From assembly GCA_964645005.1 (NCBI GenBank), contig CAZXYS010000044.1, forward strand, positions 1-29,808: a DNA stretch of 29,808 nt, read 5' to 3'. The notes under the pieces are model-generated. The model saw only the letters and a list, made by a program, of their open reading frames with translations. It was not told where the DNA came from and did no database searches. Both the position numbers and the translations under genes were made by a program. This document shows positions 1-6,808 of this stretch, piece by piece (the stretch's first letter is position 1; every line of letters begins with the position of its first letter). This DNA is from CAZXYS01 sp964645005. GTDB taxonomy: Bacteria; Bacteroidota; Ignavibacteria; Kapaibacteriales; UBA2268.

Positions 1-120
1 AAGTGATTACAAAATCACCAGCAAGCTAAAGCATGCTGTTGCAAGTGATTACAAAATCACCAGCAAGCTAAAGCATGCTGTTGCAAGTGATTACAAATAA
101 ATGTACATATTTAATGAAAA
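1..120. repeat. Tandem palindromic repeat, 42-bp unit, with a 63-bp block duplicated at 26841
   Basis: Two full 42-bp units (1-42, 43-84) and the start of a third. Each unit holds a hairpin: arm CAGCAAGC, loop TAAA, arm GCATGCTG (one A/A mismatch), then the tetranucleotide TTGC. The hairpins lie at 19-42 and 61-84. Bases 58-120 are identical to 26841-26903, so the unit and 36 bp of its right flank occur twice in the window. The array lies just beyond the stop of the M20 gene and is cut by the window edge. It belongs to the same family as the array at 4921-5259. Whether it terminates transcription or is a mobile palindrome cannot be told from sequence. Confidence 0.9.
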
Positions 121-128
121 TTCCGGGT

Positions 129-1310
129 TTATTCGTACAAATATTTCATAGCTGCAACAGTCAGCATTGTGGTTCCGTAAATCATTCCTTCTTCGTCAGG
201 ATTGAGACCTGAGTTGTGCAATGTAGGCATAGTTTGTTCATGATGAGGCAGAACCCCCGTAAAGAAGAATGCTGCAGGTACCTGTTGTGCATAAAAAGCA
301 AAATCCTCTCCCCACATTTTTGGAATAAATTCAATAACGAATTCTTCCCCAAAAATTTCCTTACCGGCTTCAGCAGTCAACAAGGCAGCTATCTGGTCAT
401 TGACAACAGCCGGGTAGCCTTTTACAAGGTTTATCTCGCTGCTGCACCCGTAGAGAGAACAAATTTCTCTTGTGTGCCTTTCAAAAAGATTATGCAGCTC
501 CCGCCGCCATTGTTCGTCGAATGCTCGCATTGTACCTTTGAGCTCAACCTCGTCGGGGAATATGTTGTTAGCTGAGCCGCCATGTATTGAGGTTACCGAA
601 AGCACACCCGGTTTTAGGGGATCGCGGGATTTGGTCATCATTGACTGATAATGTTGAACAAGATTCGATGCGGCTAATATCGGATCATACCCGTTATGAG
701 GTTGGGCTGCGTGTGCTCCCTTTCCTTTTATCGTGATGTAAAACTCATCAGCGGAAGCCATTACAGGTCCGGATGCCAGAGCTATTTTACCAACATGCAG
801 CTCCGGGAATATGTGCTGTCCGAACATTATTTCGGGGGCAGGATTTTGGAGAACTCCCTCTTCGATAAGTTTTTTTGCGCCGCCGGGAAGTTTTTCCTCG
901 CCGGGTTGGAAGATAAGTTTGACAACGCCATTGAGACTAACTTCGTACTTTTTAAGTATTTCTGCTGCACCGAGAAGCATTGAAGTATGCATGTCATGTC
1001 CACAGGCATGCATCACTCCATCATTTCGAGAGGAGAATTCCAGCCCGGTTTCTTCTTGAATAGGCAGGGCATCGATATCAGCACGTAATCCAACACATTT
1101 TTCACCACTGCCGAACGCAGCTATCACACCTGTCCCAGCCATTATCTTGTATGAAATGTTCAATTCATCAAGGACGTTCCGTATATATTTCGAAGTTTCA
1201 AATTCCTGAAATGATAATTCGGGATTTTTGTGAATTCTGCGTCTGTGTTCGACAATTTTAGGGAAATAATTTTTTGCGTCATTATATATATTTTTAAGAG
1301 GGATCTTCAT
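129..1310 (-). CDS. M20 family metal-dependent amidohydrolase (hippurate/N-acyl-amino-acid hydrolase type)
   Basis: A 393-residue protein of the usual M20D length. It shows the family motifs in order: RADIDALPIQEETG (76-89), the metal-binding HACGHDMH (101-108), QPGEE (135-139, catalytic Glu pair), GQHIFP (164-169) and a C-terminal LHNSG carrying the last metal ligand. Members hydrolyse N-acyl or N-carbamoyl bonds of amino-acid conjugates with two bound metals in the cytoplasm. The exact substrate cannot be read from sequence. There is no signal peptide. The start is supported by an AAAGGAA ribosome site a few bases upstream. It is transcribed alone, with the AKR gene 278 bp upstream and repeats downstream. 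A TAAATTTG match to the -7 element lies at 1371-1378, but no good -33 box accompanies it. Confidence 0.93.
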   Translation of the reverse strand: MKIPLKNIYNDAKNYFPKIVEHRRRIHKNPELSFQEFETSKYIRNVLDELNISYKIMAGTGVIAAFGSGEKCVGLRADIDALPIQEETGLEFSSRNDGVMHACGHDMHTSMLLGAAEILKKYEVSLNGVVKLIFQPGEEKLPGGAKKLIEEGVLQNPAPEIMFGQHIFPELHVGKIALASGPVMASADEFYITIKGKGAHAAQPHNGYDPILAASNLVQHYQSMMTKSRDPLKPGVLSVTSIHGGSANNIFPDEVELKGTMRAFDEQWRRELHNLFERHTREICSLYGCSSEINLVKGYPAVVNDQIAALLTAEAGKEIFGEEFVIEFIPKMWGEDFAFYAQQVPAAFFFTGVLPHHEQTMPTLHNSGLNPDEEGMIYGTTMLTVAAMKYLYE

Positions 1311-1588
1311 TTTATTTCCTTTTAATTATACATTGAAAAAAAATGAATATAATAAAGTTATTTTAAATTGCAAATTTACTGTTATCAATGGCGACTCTTA
1401 CAGATTGCTTCGTCGCATCGCCCCTCGCAATGAAATTAATCACTCGTATCCTTCGACTCCGCTATGGGTGACACTCCCATAAACACTCGTTTTTGTCATC
1501 CTGAGTTGAGCTTGCGAAATCCCGTTTTAGCGGGGCAAATTAGTAGTATAGACAAATACTACTTCCGGGACAGCCCAGTAAAATCATC
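1311..1588. repeat. Intergenic spacer with dispersed repeat remnants
   Basis: No gene is visible. Bases 1402-1433 are an inverted, diverged copy of the 29-bp repeat found twice at 10044-10113; the shared ends are AGATTGCTTCG and CTCGCAATGA. Around 1496-1536 there is a 'gtcatcctgag...' module with the short hairpin CCCGT, loop TTTA, GCGGG, the same loop as the larger palindromes. An 8-bp inverted repeat (AGTAGTAT 1542-1549, ATACTACT 1556-1563) sits just past the aldo/keto reductase stop but lacks a T tract. The spacer therefore looks like a landing site for several short repeat families rather than a regulatory region. Confidence 0.6.
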
Positions 1589-2578
1589 TTATCTCTCCCT
1601 TGCCGGCGGCGCCATAAATTCCGGTCCTACCGGATCATTTATGTGATCCGCCAATATTCTCTCAATTTCATCCATAGCATCGTAGTCCAGCTCCCAGCCG
1701 AAGACTTCATCAATAATATCGAGCTGCTCGGGCTTTCTGGCGCCAAGCAAGGCGACTTCCACGTCCTTATCCAATATCCACCTCAGCGCAAGCGACATCA
1801 CATTTTTACCGTAATTATTCAAAGCGAATTGATCCAGATCCCTCACCGCATCAAGATACTGCCTGAAGCGCGGCGGCTCGAACTTGGGATCATTCTTACG
1901 AACGTCGTCGCCTTCGAATTCAGCGCTTTCATTGATCTTACCGCTCAAAAGCCCCCGGCAGATAGAACTGTACGCCAGAATAGCTATCTCATTGTCATCG
2001 CAATAATGTTTTACATCGCGCTCGATATCTCTTTCAAACAAGTTATACGGAGGCTGGCAGGTATGGATTGGCGCTGCCTCGCTGAATTCCTGCATATTCT
2101 CAACAGTGTAATTGCTTACGCCGACAGCGCGAATCTTACCGGCATCAAGCAGTTCTTGCATGACGGAAGCCGTCTCCTCAAAAGGAACAAGCGGATCGGG
2201 CCAGTGAATCTGGTATATATCCACATAATCCGTTTGCAGCCTTCTTAGGGAATCATCTATCTCTTTGCGAATTCTGTCTTTCGATGAATTCCGGGTGGGC
2301 AGCGGTCCTCCAAACTCCAGTCCGCCCTTTGTGGCGACAATGAGATTCTCTCTCTCGCCGTATTCCTTAAGGGCTTTGCCGATTAATTCTTCCGAGGCTC
2401 CGTTACCGTAGGAAGCCGCCGAATCAATAAAATTGATCCCCTTGTCAAGAGCTTTCATTATCGTTTTGAATGAAGTATCAGCATCGCTGCCTCCCCACAT
2501 TACTCCGCCGATAGACCATGTGCCGAGAGCTAATCGTGAAACTTCAGTATCGATATTCGGTATCTTTACGGTTTCCAT
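1589..2578 (-). CDS. Aldo/keto reductase
   Basis: A 329-residue (alpha/beta)8 oxidoreductase that would reduce carbonyl compounds with NADPH in the cytoplasm. The catalytic tetrad is recognisable: Asp52 and Tyr57 in the segment INFIDSAASYGNG, Lys84 in VATKGG, His125 in YQIHWPDP. The C-terminal nucleotide-binding LGARKPEQL is also present. Length is normal for the family (about 310-340). It is the last gene of a minus-strand run: the TPR membrane protein ends 13 bp upstream. The substrate is unknown; it resembles the YajO/Tas-like branch more than the short glucose-reductase branch, but this is an impression from motifs only. Confidence 0.93.
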   Translation of the reverse strand: METVKIPNIDTEVSRLALGTWSIGGVMWGGSDADTSFKTIMKALDKGINFIDSAASYGNGASEELIGKALKEYGERENLIVATKGGLEFGGPLPTRNSSKDRIRKEIDDSLRRLQTDYVDIYQIHWPDPLVPFEETASVMQELLDAGKIRAVGVSNYTVENMQEFSEAAPIHTCQPPYNLFERDIERDVKHYCDDNEIAILAYSSICRGLLSGKINESAEFEGDDVRKNDPKFEPPRFRQYLDAVRDLDQFALNNYGKNVMSLALRWILDKDVEVALLGARKPEQLDIIDEVFGWELDYDAMDEIERILADHINDPVGPEFMAPPARER

Positions 2579-2591
2579 TTTACACTTTCCT

Positions 2592-4457
2592 TTATTTATA
2601 ATTTTTTAAAAAATTAAGTAATTTCTTATCAAGTTCACCGCCGTGAGCGACGTAATCATCCGCATATTTAGCAGCCTTGTCATACTTTTTCCTGTTAATA
2701 TAATAAACCAGCAGGTGCTTATACGGATTTATGTATTCCGGGTTCTTCTCGATGGCTTTCTGCCAGTTTTCGATAGCTTTTTCCGGTCTGTTCATTTTGT
2801 CGTATATCATACCTAAGTTCGTATAAGCCAGAGCGTTTGGCTGATATATCTCGATGCCCATTTTGGTCAATTCAAGAGCCCTTTCATAATCTTCATTCTG
2901 GTATGAAATTGCCCCTTTGTCTATCATATTCGCAGATAAAGAACTTAACGTTTCATTAAAATACGATTTGTATTCAGGATAATTTTCTAAAAATTCTTTA
3001 ATTTTAAGGGCTTTTTGATATGCTTCATCATATTTTTTCAATTGATTGAGCAAATCGGTATAATTTTTCAGTGTATATCTCTTTTCGGGGCGGTCGTCGT
3101 AGAGATTCAGCGCTTTCTCGAAGTGAGCGATCACATCATCGAATTTACTAATATCAACATTTACCGGATCATCCATCTGATCAAAATAATAACGCCACAG
3201 AGAATATCCGCAGCGATAGTGCATCATCGCTTTGCCGGGATTCGTTGCAATTGCATTATTCCAGTAAGTCTCGGGATTTTGATAATTCCTGCTATGAATA
3301 AATGTCATTATTATATAAAAAATAAAAAATGCTGATAATATAATTGCATTTATTTTTCTTCTGTCTTTCGCCCATGAACTTTTAATCAATTCCGCCAGTA
3401 TTATAATCAAGCCGATAATCGTGAAATACAGCCTGTTATCCACATAATCGAAGAACACATCCGCCTGAGGATAGCGTATGAACATCGCAGGCACAGCCAT
3501 TATCATAAACCAAAGCAGCCCGAATAATATCGCCTTATTTTTAAATTGCTTATTCAAAAATACTACGATAATTATCATTGCAATCCAGAATAGCCCATGG
3601 ATAGCACCTATTGTGCTGTATGAGGGCAGTACGGAATGTTCCAACGGCAGGATCGACTTCCGCACCGCGTCCGGTATGAATGCGAGATTCGAAAGAACCG
3701 CGCCGAACCCGAATTCGATATTCGTCTCAAGTCCCGGCTTCAGCGCGAGGCTGCGCATGAGGAAGAACAGTATAATAAACCCAATCCACGTTCCCAGCAA
3801 CAGATAATTTTTCGGCTTGAATAGCTTCTTATCAACAAAAATAATGTAGTAAACAACCATCACCGCGGGCAAAATCAGAGATGTTTCCTTAGAGAATACG
3901 GCAAGCCCATAGAATATGACATGCAAAACATACTGCTCGGTCTTACTTGTCTCGATAAATTTTATAAAGGTGATGAAAGCGGCAATGCTGAACATCGCTG
4001 CCATAATGCCGTCCCTCGCCACGATCCAGTTGACCGGATTGACGAACGCCGGGTGCACCGCGTAAAACAATGCCGCAAAGAAAGCGGTTTTCCGGTGATA
4101 TTTCAATTCCTTGAACAAGAGAAAGATAAGGCACGAAACAATCGCATGAAGCAGTACATTCGTCAGATGATAGACGAAAGGCACCTTCCCGCCGATTGCA
4201 GCATTCAGGATAAGCGATATAGTCAGCATAGGGCGGTACAACACCATATCCTTGCGGAAAAAGGCGTCATGCGTAAAAGCTTCGGGGATTGACGAAAGCT
4301 CGCCGACCTTCTCATAGCGATCGATAATTATCTCATTATCATCAATATAAACATATCCGAAGAAAAGAGTCTGAAAATACAGAGCCAGCACGATAATTAT
4401 AATTACCGGGTAAGGTTTTCGTGAAAGAGAATCGATAAATTTTTCCAGCCGATCCAT
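2592..4457 (-). CDS. Polytopic membrane protein with GT-C-like N-terminus and C-terminal TPRs
   Basis: A 621-residue protein. The first ~390 residues hold many hydrophobic segments beginning at about 18. An acidic pair follows the first of them (YIDD, Asp39-Asp40), and YRPM lies at 74-77. This layout is known from GT-C glycosyltransferases of the TMTC/PMT type, where the first-loop acidic residues are catalytic. The last ~220 residues are helical repeats; at least two clear TPRs occur near 535-605 (ALAYTNLGMIYDKMNRPEKA and the next). It may transfer sugars to exported proteins or lipids, but this is inference. It starts 9 bp after arfB ends and is followed 13 bp later by an aldo/keto reductase, so the three are probably one transcript. 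Confidence 0.8.
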   Translation of the reverse strand: MDRLEKFIDSLSRKPYPVIIIIVLALYFQTLFFGYVYIDDNEIIIDRYEKVGELSSIPEAFTHDAFFRKDMVLYRPMLTISLILNAAIGGKVPFVYHLTNVLLHAIVSCLIFLLFKELKYHRKTAFFAALFYAVHPAFVNPVNWIVARDGIMAAMFSIAAFITFIKFIETSKTEQYVLHVIFYGLAVFSKETSLILPAVMVVYYIIFVDKKLFKPKNYLLLGTWIGFIILFFLMRSLALKPGLETNIEFGFGAVLSNLAFIPDAVRKSILPLEHSVLPSYSTIGAIHGLFWIAMIIIVVFLNKQFKNKAILFGLLWFMIMAVPAMFIRYPQADVFFDYVDNRLYFTIIGLIIILAELIKSSWAKDRRKINAIILSAFFIFYIIMTFIHSRNYQNPETYWNNAIATNPGKAMMHYRCGYSLWRYYFDQMDDPVNVDISKFDDVIAHFEKALNLYDDRPEKRYTLKNYTDLLNQLKKYDEAYQKALKIKEFLENYPEYKSYFNETLSSLSANMIDKGAISYQNEDYERALELTKMGIEIYQPNALAYTNLGMIYDKMNRPEKAIENWQKAIEKNPEYINPYKHLLVYYINRKKYDKAAKYADDYVAHGGELDKKLLNFLKNYK

Positions 4458-4466
4458 TTGCCTTTA

Positions 4467-4886
4467 TTAATTAATTTTCTTTACTGGTTTTCTGAGTTCT
4501 TTTATCTGTCCGCGTTCTTTTTTCTTTTTGATGCGCTCTTCCTGGCTTTCCTGCGTAGGTTTGGTTTTCTTCCGCTTCTTCTTTTTCTCGGACGCCTTTT
4601 TGATCATTGCAGTCAGCCGATCGATAGCTTCCTGGCGGTTTTTATTCTGAGTCCTGAAATTTTTCGACTCGATAAGCAGTTCGCCTCTGTCATTAATTCT
4701 ATTACCTTCATTTTTCTTCAGACGATCCTTGACATAGCCGGGCAGAAAGCTCTGAACGACATTAAAACGCAACTGTACGGCAGTCGCCACTTTGTTGACA
4801 TTCTGTCCGCCCGGTCCCGATGATTTGACGAAGTCGAAACTCAATTCGCTTTCATCAATAGCTATATCGTCTGTAATTTGAATCAT
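4467..4886 (-). CDS. arfB: ArfB/YaeJ-type peptidyl-tRNA hydrolase (ribosome rescue)
   Basis: A 139-residue protein, the usual size for ArfB (about 140). The peptidyl-tRNA hydrolysis motif GGQ is at residues 26-28 within SSGPGGQNVNK. A long Lys/Arg-rich C-terminal tail follows; in ArfB this enters the empty mRNA channel of stalled ribosomes. It lacks the codon-recognition domains of RF1/RF2. The start was placed at 4886 (MIQITDD). The frame stays open upstream through the palindromic array and the N gap to 5147, but that extension only translates repeat units and is not real. It is first in a minus-strand operon with the TPR membrane protein. Confidence 0.92.
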   Translation of the reverse strand: MIQITDDIAIDESELSFDFVKSSGPGGQNVNKVATAVQLRFNVVQSFLPGYVKDRLKKNEGNRINDRGELLIESKNFRTQNKNRQEAIDRLTAMIKKASEKKKKRKKTKPTQESQEERIKKKKERGQIKELRKPVKKIN

Positions 4887-4920
4887 TAAACTTTGATTTT
4901 TATCAAATTTGTAAAAACTT

Positions 4921-5259
4921 GCAACAGCATGCTTTAGCCTGCTGCAAAGATAACTTACCAAAACTTGCNNNNNNNNNNNNNNNNNNNNNNNNNNNNNNNN
5001 NNNNNNNNNNNNNNNNNNNNNNNNNNNNNNNNNNNNNNNNNNNNNNNNNNNNNNNNNNNNNNNNNNNNGCAAAGATAACTTACCAAAACTTGCAACAGCA
5101 TGCTTTAGCTTGCTGCAAATATAACTTACCAAAACTTGCAACAGCATGCTTTAGCTTGCTGCAAATATAACTTACCAAAACTTGCAACAGCATGCTTTAG
5201 CCTGCTGCAAAGATAACTTACCAAAACTTGCAACAGCATGCTTTAGCTTGCTGCAAATA
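4921..5259. repeat. Tandem palindromic repeat array, 46-bp unit, interrupted by an assembly gap
   Basis: Units begin at 4921, 5092, 5138, 5184 and 5230. The last three steps are exactly 46 bp. Each unit carries the tetranucleotide GCAA, arm CAGCATGC, loop TTTA, arm GCTTGCTG or GCCTGCTG, and a linker ending in TAACTTACCAAAACTT. Two sub-types recur: 'gcctgctgcaaagat' (4921, 5184) and 'gcttgctgcaaatat' (5092, 5138, 5230). This is the same hairpin as at 1-84 on the opposite strand, but with a different linker and period. The true copy number is unknown because the array collapsed in assembly. Confidence 0.95.
4969..5068. other. Assembly gap, exactly 100 N
   Basis: A run of exactly 100 N inside the 46-bp tandem array. 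The round number is the convention for a scaffold gap of unknown size. Repeat sequence continues on both sides, so the join is plausible, but the array length and anything within it are unknown. Confidence 0.98.
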
Positions 5260-5321
5260 TAGCCTGCTATTAAATTCAATATCATTATACTCTTTTACAA
5301 AGCGCTAAAGCGCTTTGTTGC
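5230..5321. repeat. Inverted pair of two palindrome variants (REPIN-like)
   Basis: The last unit of the array (GCAA, stem CAGCATGC/GCTTGCTG, 5230-5253) is followed 44 bp later by a second variant in the opposite orientation: arm CAAAGCGC 5298-5305, loop TAAA 5306-5309, arm GCGCTTTG 5310-5317, then TTGC 5318-5321. Variant B has a perfect 8-bp stem of unrelated sequence. It keeps the same loop and the same outer tetranucleotide. The geometry (tetranucleotides outward, hairpins inward) repeats at 26793-26867. The remaining spacer, 5322-5452 up to cobO, is AT-rich and shows no clear promoter or gene. Confidence 0.85.
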
Positions 5322-5452
5322 AAATAATTACGAGAAAGTAAATTTGCTAATGCATTATTTGAGTAAAAATTCATTAATCTTTCTCGAAAATATATTAAAT
5401 TAGTATCACAAATTAAAAAAACCGATTGATTTAAATAATATTTTATTTAACT

Positions 5453-5986
5453 ATGAGCAGATTAAGCAAAGGATACGTCCAGATCTACACCGGCAGCGGC
5501 AAGGGAAAAACCACGGCTGCGCTGGGATTGGCTCTGCGTGCAGCAGGCGCCGGCTATAGAACCTACATCCTGCAGATCATGAAAAGCTTCCCCTACAGCG
5601 AACTGCAAAGCCTGAATAAATTATCGGAACATATAGAGATTTGGCAGTGCGGCAGCGACGAATTTGTCCTCGAAAACCGCATGCCCACGAAAGAAGAGAA
5701 AGACATCGTCCTCACCGCCCTGCATAAAGCAAAAACAATAATGACAGCCGGCAGCCACGAAATTGTCATCCTCGACGAGATCTGTGCTGCCATTTACTTC
5801 AAGTTGACAACCACCGGCGAAGCCCTCGACTTCATCAATGCCCGCCCCGACGGCGTAGAACTCATCCTCACCGGCAGATACTGCCCGCAAGAGTTGATAG
5901 ACGCCGCCGACCTCGTCACCGACATGACGGAAGTGAAGCACTATTACGAGCAGGGCGTTATATCAAGGAAGGGGATAGATTCGTAA
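5453..5986 (+). CDS. cobO: Corrinoid adenosyltransferase (CobO/CobA/BtuR family)
   Basis: A 177-residue cytoplasmic enzyme that transfers the adenosyl group of ATP to cob(I)alamin or cob(I)yrinate diamide, giving the coenzyme B12 form (EC 2.5.1.17). The P-loop GSGKGKTT is at residues 14-21 within the family signature GYVQIYTGSGKGKTTAALG. The Walker-B-like stretch EIVILDEICAA and the C-terminal VKHYYEQGV..RKGID are also typical. Length is close to the usual 180-200. No other cobalamin gene is nearby, so salvage rather than complete synthesis is possible. It is the only plus-strand gene between 1 and 22800 and appears to be transcribed alone. No Shine-Dalgarno is obvious. Confidence 0.94.
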   Translation: MSRLSKGYVQIYTGSGKGKTTAALGLALRAAGAGYRTYILQIMKSFPYSELQSLNKLSEHIEIWQCGSDEFVLENRMPTKEEKDIVLTALHKAKTIMTAGSHEIVILDEICAAIYFKLTTTGEALDFINARPDGVELILTGRYCPQELIDAADLVTDMTEVKHYYEQGVISRKGIDS

Positions 5987-6038
5987 AAAATAAAATCTAA
6001 AATGATCTGTCAATAAATAAAAAACCAGAGGAATAACC

Positions 6039-6254
6039 ATGAATACTGAACATTTAACCATACCGCGAGAAACTTTACTCGAAATACTCAAATCCCAACC
6101 ACGAGAAGTACTCATAGACCTCTTCTAAGAACTTATTATCGATCATGATGATTCCCCATTGACTGAAGTAGATAGAAAAGATATTAAAAAAGCTAAAAAA
6201 GAGTATTATAATAAAGAGACAATAAGCTTGGAAAATGAAGGTTTACAGCGCTAA
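6039..6254 (+). pseudogene. Antitoxin-like small gene interrupted by an in-frame TAA
   Basis: Reading from ATG 6039 gives 29 residues (MNTEHLTIPRETLLEILKSQ...) and a TAA at 6126-6128. Beyond it the same frame stays open to TAA 6252-6254 with protein-like content (ELIIDHDDSPLTEVDRKDIK...). The combined 71-codon product has an N-terminal 'TIP+E.LLEIL...' and a C-terminal 'DSPLT..+.DI.KAKKEY..+ET' typical of small acidic antitoxin-like proteins of toxin-antitoxin pairs. Family assignment rests on pattern only. No toxin gene follows; the next gene is convergent and overlaps the last 12 bp. A GAGGAATAACC stretch precedes the start. It is either a decayed gene or a base error. Confidence 0.5.
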
Positions 6255-6767
6255 CTCAACTTCATTACTTCCAACCGAACCCACTGCCAAACCATGCTTT
6301 TTAAAACTATCTTGGTAAAACAACTGAAAAGTGCACTCACCTCTACTTTGAAACGAATCATTCTTTCTATTTAGCAACTCTTCAACTCTAACCAATTCCT
6401 CAACATCCAATCTAAATGAAAATTTCACTATTTCATTAGACTTTATAATTGAACAATCAGTTTTTTCAGGTAGTTTCTGTTTAAACAATATTTCATTTTT
6501 AGTTTCCAACTGAATACTGTCATTCAAAAAGATTTTAAGCTGCCAGTAAGGATTCGGTCTGCACCGATAATTCACAGAATCTTTAGGAATATTCAGCAAG
6601 GCGATAGAACTCAATGAATTGTTTCGCAAATCAGCATTTATTTCAATTTTTGTTTCTGATAGCTTATTTGACTTGATAATTAGCTCAGGTGGCTGGATAT
6701 TCGAATAAAGCAAAATATTACAACCTGTAAAAATCACTGATATCATTATATATAGAAAAACTTTCAT
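6243..6767 (-). CDS. Hypothetical lipoprotein
   Basis: A 174-residue protein not recognised as a known family. The N-terminus MKVFLYIMISVIFTGC is a lipoprotein signal with Cys16 as the lipidation site. The mature part is hydrophilic and probably beta-rich, with two later cysteines (Cys69 region 'YRCRP' and 'RGECTF'). It looks like a small periplasmic lipoprotein with an Ig-like or transthyretin-like fold, but nothing specific can be claimed. It lies 41 bp downstream of the large TPR gene on the same strand, so the two may be cotranscribed. Its 3' end overlaps the remnant of the antitoxin-like gene by 12 bp. Confidence 0.75.
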   Translation of the reverse strand: MKVFLYIMISVIFTGCNILLYSNIQPPELIIKSNKLSETKIEINADLRNNSLSSIALLNIPKDSVNYRCRPNPYWQLKIFLNDSIQLETKNEILFKQKLPEKTDCSIIKSNEIVKFSFRLDVEELVRVEELLNRKNDSFQSRGECTFQLFYQDSFKKHGLAVGSVGSNEVELAL

Positions 6768-6808
6768 TTCTTATGGAAATTTATCCTTTGAAAAGAATAG
6801 AATAGCAC

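Noticed and set aside
4887..5147. N-terminal extension of arfB through the palindromic array and N gap
   Set aside because: It translates only repeat units and unknown bases; the family-length protein starts at 4886.
1..5259. CRISPR array
   Set aside because: The repeats are tandem with constant linkers, without unique spacers, and no cas gene is present.
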